From contig JAEINU010000001.1 in assembly GCA_016342685.1 (NCBI GenBank), positions 1,268,933 to 1,332,932 on the forward strand: a stretch of 64,000 bases of DNA, read 5' to 3'. The translations under genes and the position numbers were made by a program. Shown piece after piece: positions 53,235-62,014 of this stretch (position 1 is the stretch's first letter; each line of letters starts with the position of its first letter). The stretch is from Bacteroidales bacterium. GTDB taxonomy: Bacteria; Bacteroidota; Bacteroidia; Bacteroidales; UBA12077. Below the pieces are notes generated by a model. That model saw only the letters and a list, made by a program, of their open reading frames with translations. It did no database searches and was not told where the DNA came from.

Positions 53235-54857
53235 CTATTCTGGTAGCAATTCTTTAGTTTCCAGTTTCGATTTTGTAAATATTCCAATAACTCCTTTTAA
53301 TCCAACACTCATTACTATGTTATAAAAGAATACTAGAAATGCGATTAATAACAATGATCCCGATAGAGCTGCTAGTAGCATATATGATTTAAATTCACCT
53401 TCGAGATATAATGTTCTACGTAACATTCCATTTAGTCCGGCCATTCCCATAAACGCGCCCATTCCGATACCACCAATTAAGTGAAACCAGAAATGAATAT
53501 TTGCCAATTTCTGACTGTATAATTTAGCTCCGTTTGTAACAATTGGAAATAAAATATAAACGGCAGCATACAGTGTCATGGTTAATCCAACCAAAATAGC
53601 AACGTGCACATGGGGACCTACAATCCATTGTGTATTGTGTAAGATTCTGTTTAAACCAACATCTGCTTGCATAATTCCTGCAGGAACTGCTAGGGCAAAA
53701 CCCAATAATCCACCTAATAAGAATTTTAATGGATTTGTCATCTTTAATGGACGAGCTGACCATAAAGTAGCCAAGACAATAAAAAATGCTAACCCTTGTG
53801 TTATAAGTTCAAATGCAGTTACCAACTCTCCCGATACTACTTTTAAAATTGCAGGTTGTGCCTGATCGGAAAGCAAATGATGCGACCAAACTGTCCATGA
53901 AACAACAAGTTCTAAGAGCAGTGCAGCTCTAGCAATGTTTTGCATAAATAGTTTCTTACCAGTTATCATTACTGCTAATAAATACCATGTACCTGCAACA
54001 AAAATTAATACCAATCCGTCAGCAATTAAGTCTAATCCCCACCAGAACCAATTCTTATAAAGCAAGGCATCAATAGCTGTTTCTTTTAGGTCATAGCCTA
54101 AAATATTACCTACCATATAAACTAAAATAAGCACGCCTGTAAATAAAATAATAGTAGTATTTAAAACCATATCGACCGTACCACGTGCAATAGCTGCTAC
54201 TGGTAAAGGAACCAAGTGTTCTTTCTTGTTTTCCTTTTTTGCAAACATATTCTTCAAACCAGTATATCCTATTGCCGATCCCATAAGAGCAGCAGCATTT
54301 TGTTTTTCCCAACCTTCTGGAGTGTAGACAATTGTTTTAAAAATATTTATGATAAAGAGTAAAGTTCCGACCATTAAAATGGCAATTCCCAAAATAAAGA
54401 ATGTTCCTCCCCAAACACTAAATTGAGTAAAATCGGCTGGTAAAGGCCAATACAATGTATATAAAGGTGCATAATGAGAAATAAACCCAGCAAACCAAAA
54501 TATAAAGGTACCAGAAGCCAATAATATTAATGCCCAATTTGCCAATCGCACGCTATACAAAGGTTTTTTCATTAAGTATGGAGTTAAAAATAAAAATGCT
54601 CCGAAAACCAATGCATAAGTCGATCCAAAAATCCCAACTAATGGATGTGCTGTAAGAATTGCAAAAAATTGGTTTGTACTAACGAATGGTACCGGTTTTA
54701 CTTCAATAATTCTCATTAGCATTCCTTCAATTACAGCAAAGCCGTAAAATACTAATCCAATTACAACAAAACGTAAAACAATTTTCTGCATTTGAGTTAA
54801 GGAATCAGGCTTAAATAAACCTTCTGCTCCATTAATAAATGTATTTTTAAATGACAT
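53235..54857 (-). CDS. Heme-copper oxidoreductase subunit I, nitric-oxide-reductase-like, with Asp in a metal-ligand position
   Basis: A 540-residue membrane protein with about 13 helices. Heme ligands His71 (LTAHPL) and the His416/His418 pair (GPHVHVA) and the binuclear-site pair His326-His327 (WSHHLL) are present. The third metal histidine is replaced: DLIADG (Asp276) stands where oxidases have His-Pro-Glu-Val-Tyr and NOR has HLWVEG. There is also no cross-linked Tyr. This matches the non-canonical NO-reductase families (gNOR type, recalled from the literature) better than oxygen reductases. Likely substrate NO, to N2O. Operon with a CuA-less subunit II upstream. Confidence 0.85.
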   Translation of the reverse strand: MSFKNTFINGAEGLFKPDSLTQMQKIVLRFVVIGLVFYGFAVIEGMLMRIIEVKPVPFVSTNQFFAILTAHPLVGIFGSTYALVFGAFLFLTPYLMKKPLYSVRLANWALILLASGTFIFWFAGFISHYAPLYTLYWPLPADFTQFSVWGGTFFILGIAILMVGTLLFIINIFKTIVYTPEGWEKQNAAALMGSAIGYTGLKNMFAKKENKKEHLVPLPVAAIARGTVDMVLNTTIILFTGVLILVYMVGNILGYDLKETAIDALLYKNWFWWGLDLIADGLVLIFVAGTWYLLAVMITGKKLFMQNIARAALLLELVVSWTVWSHHLLSDQAQPAILKVVSGELVTAFELITQGLAFFIVLATLWSARPLKMTNPLKFLLGGLLGFALAVPAGIMQADVGLNRILHNTQWIVGPHVHVAILVGLTMTLYAAVYILFPIVTNGAKLYSQKLANIHFWFHLIGGIGMGAFMGMAGLNGMLRRTLYLEGEFKSYMLLAALSGSLLLIAFLVFFYNIVMSVGLKGVIGIFTKSKLETKELLPE

Positions 54858-54887
54858 ATATTTAATTTTAAGTTTATAAAAGATTGA

Positions 54888-55448
54888 TTATAAGCCTTCA
54901 CAAGGCAATACTTCAACGGCATCTTTCAGAATCATAAATATTCCTCTCGGTCCGGAATATTCAGTAGATCGTATGGTGTATAGACCAGGCTTTTCAAACT
55001 CCCATAAGATATCGTTACGGTGACCAGGCACAACCTGCATCTGAAAAACCATACTGTTATCTTGTCTGAAAACTCCGAATCCATAAGTTAAATCATTCGA
55101 TGTGACATCAAATAATACAAGTTCGTTACAATCAATAACTAACTTATCTGATGGTAAAGTAAACTCATGGTCGCCAACTGTAATCTCAAAAGTTTTATCG
55201 GGAGTGTAATCTCCCCTGTTTAGATCTACTGGCGTCCACGGAATAGTATTATATGTAATTAGATGCAATGAAACACCTAAGACGGTTAGGAAGCCAACAA
55301 AAGTATAAAACAGTGCTGGTTTTACAATATTACTTTTTCCTGTTCTGGTTATTTTATAACCAAACCATGCCATTAATAAAATTATTACCAAACAGTAAAA
55401 AGTGTAAGCAATTGTTTGTCCCCATAAAACAAGACTTGAATCGACCAT
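54888..55448 (-). CDS. Heme-copper subunit II with cupredoxin fold, CuA ligands lost
   Basis: A 186-residue protein: two N-terminal membrane helices (about 12-33, 45-65) and a periplasmic cupredoxin domain (about 85-185). In the CuA loop the canonical C-x-E-x-C-G-x-x-H-x-x-M is RSTEYSGPRGIFM: both cysteines are Ser and the His is Gly, so CuA cannot form. Electrons must then reach subunit I another way, for example directly from quinol. It lies 30 bases upstream of the subunit I gene, and its start is preceded by a strong GGAGG 4 bases away, unusual in this phylum. Confidence 0.85.
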   Translation of the reverse strand: MVDSSLVLWGQTIAYTFYCLVIILLMAWFGYKITRTGKSNIVKPALFYTFVGFLTVLGVSLHLITYNTIPWTPVDLNRGDYTPDKTFEITVGDHEFTLPSDKLVIDCNELVLFDVTSNDLTYGFGVFRQDNSMVFQMQVVPGHRNDILWEFEKPGLYTIRSTEYSGPRGIFMILKDAVEVLPCEGL

Positions 55449-55671
55449 GAAACCTCCAATTTTTAGTTAATATTTGAGTATAATGAAATTGTTACTTATA
55501 CCAAATTAGAAGATTTACCTTAGAATGTCAATTGAAAACAAACTCATACTTAATTATTTAATTGCAATTTACACATACAAATCAATAAGAAGTGGGGCTT
55601 TAGGTATTTAAGCATTTAATAACCTTTTTTATTATTTATAATTTGTCTAATTTAAAATTTGGGCGGCCAAA

Positions 55672-56448
55672 TTACTTAAGAGGATCTTGTTTTAATAAAC
55701 GGACTAAATAAGTGTATAAGGTTGGCAATTCTTTTTGCAATTCGACTGGTAATTCAAAGAAATTTTCAATTGCCACAGCAAAGAACTCATAAATATTTGA
55801 ACCTGCATATCTTCTAAATAAGTGATGCTCCTCGCTTTTAATTTTTTCCATTTCGTGTTTTGACAAACGAACAATATCTCTTAAGAATGGATCTAAACCA
55901 AGTTCATGATCATTACTATGAATAATCGTATGCATTAATGCGTGTGCCATTTCGTGTAAACCAAGATTTATTCCATCATCGATAATTTCATTCCCTTTTA
56001 ATAATCGTTTCCAAGATAACACAATTACTCCACGTGGATTTACTTCACCATAATGCATATTACCTGTTGATTGATTTCTATATGCATCGGGATAAACAAA
56101 TATTCGTTTAAACTTTGGTAAAAAGTACTTTTTAAAGCCAAACGTTAACTGGATATATGCTGCTAATACAAATAACTTTTCATTTAAATCAATTTTAAAA
56201 CCTTGTCGCCCCTCTATCCTAATTTTATGCATTAAGATATGTGCTCTTACAATAAATCGCTCTTTGTCTTTGTCCGACAATTTATTGTAGTAACTAAAAC
56301 GTGCACCATAGAATTTATTTAATTTCCATTTTTCTTCGCGACTAATAAAGGCCATTCTTAAGAATTTAAACAGTCCTAAGTAATGCATGGAATAGATTAT
56401 GAAAAGGGAAATGACAAGAAGCGGTGCAAAATATTCGTTCGATTGCAT
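55672..56448 (-). CDS. MtfA-like zinc peptidase (M90)
   Basis: A 258-residue protein of the M90 (MtfA) family. An N-terminal membrane helix (about 8-28) is followed by the zinc-binding motif HEMAHALMH (about 173-181) and NIYEFFAVAIENFFELP downstream, where the third ligand usually lies. E. coli MtfA binds the Mlc repressor and has aminopeptidase activity. The membrane anchor here suggests a different place of action. It begins 5 bases after the GH3 fusion gene stop, forming a two-gene operon; the link to peptidoglycan turnover is suggestive only. Confidence 0.88.
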   Translation of the reverse strand: MQSNEYFAPLLVISLFIIYSMHYLGLFKFLRMAFISREEKWKLNKFYGARFSYYNKLSDKDKERFIVRAHILMHKIRIEGRQGFKIDLNEKLFVLAAYIQLTFGFKKYFLPKFKRIFVYPDAYRNQSTGNMHYGEVNPRGVIVLSWKRLLKGNEIIDDGINLGLHEMAHALMHTIIHSNDHELGLDPFLRDIVRLSKHEMEKIKSEEHHLFRRYAGSNIYEFFAVAIENFFELPVELQKELPTLYTYLVRLLKQDPLK

Positions 56449-56453
56449 ATCAA

Positions 56454-59400
56454 TTATTTTATAATAGCATCATAAATAACTTCCTGAATATCAGTACGAA
56501 TATCCATTTTTATTAATTTACTATTATCCTGATCGGGATGTATTCTATTTGAAAGGAATATATATACAATTTGTTCTTCGGGATCGGCCCAAGCAATAGT
56601 TCCTGTAAATCCAGTGTGACCAAAGCTTTTTCCCGAAACACACTGACAAGTGGGTCCCGATTTAGTGTAATCCATTTGAGGTTTATCGAAACCTAAAGCT
56701 CTGCGATTATCATTTTCAAGAAATGGGCTTGTTGTAAATAAATCAACTGTAGTTGAATCAAAATATTTTATACCTCCATACTCTCCACCATTCAAATACA
56801 TTTGCATTAGCTTTGCCATGTCGCCTGCTGTTGAGAACAAACCTGCATGACCACAAACACCACCTAACATAGCTGCTCCTGGATCATGTACAAATCCACG
56901 TAATAATTGCTTTCGAAAAACCTGATCGTTTTCGGTAGGTACAATTTCCGATTCGCTAAACTTGTTTAAAGGAAGAAATGTAGTTCTATACGCTCCTAAC
57001 TCTTTATAAAAAGTTGAATCAACATAATCTTGAAATATGGCTTTTGTCTTATTCTCAATAATCTTATAAAAATAATAATATCCCAGATCACTATATTTAT
57101 ATGATTTTGTTTCCAGTAAATTTGACGAGCTTATTTTATCGTAAATAGAATCGGTATAAGAATCTAAAACATAAAAATCTTTAGCAATTTGTGTATTGTA
57201 ATTCTCGTGTGGATAATAACCATAATATCCATCTTTAAACACGGTGTTTTTTGCCATGTAAGCATGATTCCCAATTTTATATGGGAAATCTTCGGTAAAT
57301 TTATTATTTAAAAGATCTTGCTCGGGATACAATGTTTCAATTGTAGAATAATAAAATGGAATCCATCCATTTAGTTGTGCCTGATGGGTTAAAATATCTT
57401 TAATTAATAAATTACCCTTATTTGTTGTATCTAGTTCAGGCAAATAATCTGATAATTTATCATCCACAGAAAACAAACTGTCTTCATATAGTTTCATTAA
57501 GGTAGGAACTGTAGATGCTATTTTGGTAATAGATGCAATGTCATATATATCATTTTCCTTAACAGGATTTTGCTTTAAATACGTATGATATCCAAACGAT
57601 TTATCATAAAAAACAATTCCATTTCTCGCAGCAAGTATTCTACAACCAGGAGTTGCCATACTATCGATAGCGCTTTGAGCTATCGAATCAATTTTTGTGA
57701 GCCTTTCGGAATTGATACCTGCTTGCTCAGCGCTTCCAAATTGGAGTCTTATTTTTTTTTTAAGTTCAATTCCTGTGCCTGATGTATATTCTGCATTTAT
57801 GCTAACCGGCAATTTTCCATTAACTGTAAATCCCCCAAAAATAGCTTGTGCAACAGCACTCTGAACTTCCTTATGATCTGAATATCCAATTAGGATCGAA
57901 TTAATATTGTTTAAACTCTCAAATTTTCGAAGACTGTATGGATTAGCAAACAAACTAAAAACAACTTTTGTATCATTTGATAAATCTGAAATATATTGTA
58001 AGTGAACTTCTTCTACTTTATAGTTTTTCGAAGGCCAATACGATGTATTATGAACGCTCGTAAAAACCACATCGTAATCCTTTAAAACAGTCAACAAAGA
58101 ATCTGAGATGCCTTCATTGTAAATAAAATGATCGACTTGCGCATATTTCGATAAAGCAGATTGAAAATCTGTTAAATTCTCGGTATTAAATGCTAAAGAA
58201 GCAAACTTCTTCTTTCTTAGTTTCTTAATTGGCAATAACTTATCATTGTTTCGAATTACTGTAATTCCTGCTTGAATCATATCTAAACGCGTAAGCTCAT
58301 ATTCCAGTTTATTTAAATCAGTGTTCAGATTATTTAAATCGATTTGATTCTTAGATTTAACATCTTCAAATAATCCAGCATTGAATTTTGCCAATAATAC
58401 TTTTCTACAACTTTCGTTAATTCGTTCTTTTGAAATATATCCTTTTCGAACATCTTTCTTAATCTTTGTAATTGCTTTTGACACACTCACTGGGAATAAC
58501 AAGACATCGTTTCCAGCTTGCACGGCCAAACTCTCAATTTCACCCGGATCGTAATACTTTGTGGCACCTTTCATATTGAGTGCATCGGTAAAAATTAAAC
58601 CATCAAAACCCATTTCATCTTGCAGAAGATCTGTTACAACCGATTTAGTAAGTGTTGTTGGTGTATCTTCTTTGGTTCCCAATTCAGGCACATTTAAATG
58701 AGCTACCATTACTCCTTCAATTCCTGCATTGAATATTTGCTTAAAAGGATAAAGTTCTATGGAATCTAAACGCTCACGATTATGATTTACAGAAGGTAAG
58801 GTATGGTGCGAATCAGAATCGGTATCACCATGACCCGGAAAGTGTTTGGCTGTTGCAATTAATCCTCCATCTTGCATTCCTTGCATATACGCAATTGATT
58901 TCCGACTTACATTCTCACGATCTTCTCCAAATGAACGTACGTTTATTACCGGATTTAATGCATTATTATTAACATCCACAACAGGAGCAAAATTAACGTG
59001 AATACCTAATCGTTTCATTTGCTGAGCAACATCTTGACCCATTTGATAGATTAAATTATCGTCTTGTATTGCACCCAACATCATTTGGCGTGGGTAACTT
59101 ATAGTAGAATCTAAACGCATCCCTAATCCCCATTCCCCATCAATGGCAATCATTAAAGGAGTTTTAGTTAAGGATTGATAATGATTTGTGAGATTTGCTT
59201 GTCGCATAGGTCCACCTTGAAAAAAGATTAAGCCTCCAATTTTAAATTTCTTGATAATATAAGAAACCTCGTCGATGTGTTGCTGATCTTTATTGGAATA
59301 TGCAGCAATCATAAAAAGCTGACCGATTTTTTCATCCAGATTCATCCTTTTCATTTTTGCATCAACCCAGACTTCCTGTTCTGACTTTGATTGGAGTGTA

Positions 59401-59474
59401 TCTTGAGCTTTTAATGTTAAACTTATAAATGGAAGTATAAGAATTGATATGATAAGATTTCTAAATGTATTCAT
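56454..59474 (-). CDS. GH3 beta-N-acetylhexosaminidase fused to a serine hydrolase (beta-lactamase fold)
   Basis: A 1006-residue exported protein with signal peptide (about 1-23). An N-terminal GH3 NagZ-like domain (about 45-390) has KHFPGHGDTDSDSHH and the nucleophile Asp in LIFTDALNMKG. A GH3 C-terminal-like region follows (about 390-575). The C-terminal class C beta-lactamase-like domain (about 590-1005) has SxxK in ASITKIAST, YSD in YKYSDLGYY, and HTG in GHTGFTG. This combination recurs in Bacteroidota and probably trims muropeptides: glycan first, then peptide. Overlapping function with cell-wall recycling is expected. The -7 TATATTTG at 59533-59526 may be its promoter. Confidence 0.92.
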   Translation of the reverse strand: MNTFRNLIISILILPFISLTLKAQDTLQSKSEQEVWVDAKMKRMNLDEKIGQLFMIAAYSNKDQQHIDEVSYIIKKFKIGGLIFFQGGPMRQANLTNHYQSLTKTPLMIAIDGEWGLGMRLDSTISYPRQMMLGAIQDDNLIYQMGQDVAQQMKRLGIHVNFAPVVDVNNNALNPVINVRSFGEDRENVSRKSIAYMQGMQDGGLIATAKHFPGHGDTDSDSHHTLPSVNHNRERLDSIELYPFKQIFNAGIEGVMVAHLNVPELGTKEDTPTTLTKSVVTDLLQDEMGFDGLIFTDALNMKGATKYYDPGEIESLAVQAGNDVLLFPVSVSKAITKIKKDVRKGYISKERINESCRKVLLAKFNAGLFEDVKSKNQIDLNNLNTDLNKLEYELTRLDMIQAGITVIRNNDKLLPIKKLRKKKFASLAFNTENLTDFQSALSKYAQVDHFIYNEGISDSLLTVLKDYDVVFTSVHNTSYWPSKNYKVEEVHLQYISDLSNDTKVVFSLFANPYSLRKFESLNNINSILIGYSDHKEVQSAVAQAIFGGFTVNGKLPVSINAEYTSGTGIELKKKIRLQFGSAEQAGINSERLTKIDSIAQSAIDSMATPGCRILAARNGIVFYDKSFGYHTYLKQNPVKENDIYDIASITKIASTVPTLMKLYEDSLFSVDDKLSDYLPELDTTNKGNLLIKDILTHQAQLNGWIPFYYSTIETLYPEQDLLNNKFTEDFPYKIGNHAYMAKNTVFKDGYYGYYPHENYNTQIAKDFYVLDSYTDSIYDKISSSNLLETKSYKYSDLGYYYFYKIIENKTKAIFQDYVDSTFYKELGAYRTTFLPLNKFSESEIVPTENDQVFRKQLLRGFVHDPGAAMLGGVCGHAGLFSTAGDMAKLMQMYLNGGEYGGIKYFDSTTVDLFTTSPFLENDNRRALGFDKPQMDYTKSGPTCQCVSGKSFGHTGFTGTIAWADPEEQIVYIFLSNRIHPDQDNSKLIKMDIRTDIQEVIYDAIIK

Positions 59475-59525
59475 TCTAAAAAAGATTATAATTTATAAGA
59501 CCCTTCCTAACAATAGGATTAAGCA

Positions 59526-59533
59526 CAAATATA
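59526..59533 (-). promoter_or_regulatory. -7 element candidate for the GH3 fusion gene
   Basis: TATATTTG on the minus strand, about 52 bases before the start at 59474. A TTG lies only 14 bases upstream of it, closer than the usual spacing. Confidence 0.35.
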
Positions 59534-59615
59534 ATCTTTTGCATATACAAGCATTGCATTGACCTTACTTAAATTTTACATATTTATTAACATACAATCT
59601 ATTGTACAAAACAAG

Positions 59616-59638
59616 AAATCCGACTTATAGTCGGATTT
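59616..59638 (-). terminator. Intrinsic terminator of the FtsX-like pair
   Basis: A 10-bp perfect stem AAATCCGACT/AGTCGGATTT with a 3-nt loop, about 15 bases after the stop at 59653. The T-run is interrupted. Confidence 0.7.
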
Positions 59639-59652
59639 AAGAACTGTACTTT

Positions 59653-62001
59653 TTATTCGTATCGTAAACTTTCGACAGGATTCTTGCGTGCGGCTCTATA
59701 ACTTTGCCAACTAACTGTTAATATAGCAATTATAAGTACAATGATTCCAGCTAAAATAAATATCCACCACGATAATTCTATTCTATATACGAAATTTTGC
59801 AACCAGTTTGCAACAAAAAAATAAGCGATAGGGCAAGAAATTACAAATGCAATTACAACTAAACTTACAAATTTTCGATTAAGAATTCTCAATATCATTC
59901 TTGTTGATGCACCTAGTGTTTTTCGTATACCTATTTCTTTTATCCTTTGTTCTGTGGTAAAAATACTAATCCCAATTAATCCCATACACGAAATAAAAAT
60001 TGCAAGAAAAGAAAAATAAACAAAAAGCTTTCCAGTGTTAACTTCTGTCGAATAAAGGCCATCAAACTGTTCTTGAAGGCTAGTAAATTCAAAAGGTCTA
60101 TCTGGAACCGATTTTTTAAATATCGATTTTATGTAATTTACCGTTTCACTTGAATTAATATTCTTAACTTTTATAAAGGACCAAATAGCCGACTTGTTAA
60201 AATAGGCCAATGGTCTAATTTCTTCCGAAAAATGATTTGAATAAAGGTCGTTGGTAATCCCTATAATTTCATATGGTGTATCTCGAAAATAGATCTTTTT
60301 CCCTAAAACATTTTCTTCCCCAATTAATTTTGCAAACTTATGATTAATTACTATTGTTGATTTATCAGAAAAATCTTCAGAAAAGAAACGTCCTTCCAAA
60401 AGATCAATGCTCAAAGTATTCAAATAATCCTTATCGGCATTTATCTGTATCACATCTAATCTACTATCACTTATTTTACCTTCCCACGACCAGCTATCTG
60501 GCCACCCAGAACGCATTGGTGAATTTCCATTTGTAACTGAAATAACATTTGGATTCTTAAGAATCTTATCTTTTACGATATTAATCTTATCACCAAGGTC
60601 TGACGAATTTATCATCATTATATTTTTTTTGTCGAATCCCAGATCTTTGTTATAAATGAAGTTTACTTGTTTTAAAACAACAGAAGAAAATATGATTAGT
60701 ATAATTGAAGTAGTGAATTGGAAAATAACCAAAATATTTCTCGAATAAATACTTTTCCTTCCAACTGGAATTGATCCTTTTAATAATAAAACAGGTTTTT
60801 TCGAAACGATGTGTAAATATGGATAAACCCCAGATATTAATCCTATTATAAGGATAATAACAATTGCCACTCCTATCAGTTGTGGATCGAAATAATTTAT
60901 TGTTATGTGCTTTCCTGTTAGATTATTAAATATAGGTCGAATAACTTCAACTAACACAAGTGCTACATGAAATGATATGAATGAATACATAATTGATTCA
61001 CTTAAGAAACCTCCAAATAATTTTTTACGACTTATTCCTAATATTCTTTTTATGGAAACTTCCTTATTCTTTTTAACCGACCGAGCAGTTGCAAGGTTCA
61101 TGTAATTTATACAAGCAATTAACAATATTAGAATAGCTATAAAAACTAAAATATAAATAAGCGTAATACTTCCTTGGTTTGCATTATTAAAGAAGGATAA
61201 TTGTGAATTTAAATGAAGTTTTACAAGCGGAAATAGATAAGATGTATAATGAACATCATCAATTACATTTTCATAAATTGATGATATTTTTTCTTGAATA
61301 TTGTCGAAATCCGAATCCGAATTTAGAAGAACAAATGTTGCATAAATGGATACGTTCCAATTATCTAAATAATCCTTTTCTTCGAGTAAAAAAGGAATCA
61401 CAAAATCGAGTTTAATGGACGAATTATTAGGAAAATCTTCAAAAACACCCGTTACACTGACCGGTATATACGCATCACCATATCCTTTAATTTTAAGAAT
61501 CTTACCTATCGGATTTTCATTGCCATAGTATCGCCTAGCTAATCTTTCCGATATAACAATAGATTTAGGATTACTGAACAAATTGTTTTTATTACCATTT
61601 ACAAACGGAATATTAAAAACCTCAAAAAAAGAAGAATCAACGGCGGCTCCTAGTTCCTTGAAAATATCATCTCCATTTTGAATTAAGCCACCCCGATAGA
61701 AATAATCAATACGAACTGCCTTTTTTATTTCTGGAATATTACTTACAAGATAATCAGCCATTGGCGCAGGACTTTCTACGAAATCTATGCTATTTCCATT
61801 ATCATCAATATTTCTATTAACGAGCATATAGATATCATCTGAATTATCGTAAAAACGATCGTAACTTAATTCATCCCAAACCCATAGCCATATTAGAATT
61901 GCACCCACTAAACCAAGCGATAATCCCCCAAGATTAATTGCTGATAAAAATTTATTTCTTAAAATTTCTCTTGCTATAACTTTTAAATTATTTAAAATCA
62001 T
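59653..62001 (-). CDS. FtsX/MacB-like ABC transporter permease
   Basis: About 782 residues from the Met at 62001 (MILNNLKVIAREILRNK), the usual start of this family; an upstream in-frame ATG at 62037 would overlap the preceding gene and add 12 unrelated residues. It has an N-terminal helix, two periplasmic domains, two FtsX domains (ILLIACINYMNLATARSVKK; TEQRIKEIGIRKTLGAS) and a C-terminus NPVESLRYE. It lies 13 bases after the stop of the upstream FtsX-like gene, so the pair may form a two-permease complex. No ATPase is adjacent. Confidence 0.92.
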   Translation of the reverse strand: MILNNLKVIAREILRNKFLSAINLGGLSLGLVGAILIWLWVWDELSYDRFYDNSDDIYMLVNRNIDDNGNSIDFVESPAPMADYLVSNIPEIKKAVRIDYFYRGGLIQNGDDIFKELGAAVDSSFFEVFNIPFVNGNKNNLFSNPKSIVISERLARRYYGNENPIGKILKIKGYGDAYIPVSVTGVFEDFPNNSSIKLDFVIPFLLEEKDYLDNWNVSIYATFVLLNSDSDFDNIQEKISSIYENVIDDVHYTSYLFPLVKLHLNSQLSFFNNANQGSITLIYILVFIAILILLIACINYMNLATARSVKKNKEVSIKRILGISRKKLFGGFLSESIMYSFISFHVALVLVEVIRPIFNNLTGKHITINYFDPQLIGVAIVIILIIGLISGVYPYLHIVSKKPVLLLKGSIPVGRKSIYSRNILVIFQFTTSIILIIFSSVVLKQVNFIYNKDLGFDKKNIMMINSSDLGDKINIVKDKILKNPNVISVTNGNSPMRSGWPDSWSWEGKISDSRLDVIQINADKDYLNTLSIDLLEGRFFSEDFSDKSTIVINHKFAKLIGEENVLGKKIYFRDTPYEIIGITNDLYSNHFSEEIRPLAYFNKSAIWSFIKVKNINSSETVNYIKSIFKKSVPDRPFEFTSLQEQFDGLYSTEVNTGKLFVYFSFLAIFISCMGLIGISIFTTEQRIKEIGIRKTLGASTRMILRILNRKFVSLVVIAFVISCPIAYFFVANWLQNFVYRIELSWWIFILAGIIVLIIAILTVSWQSYRAARKNPVESLRYE

Positions 62002-62014
62002 AATGTGTTTTAGA

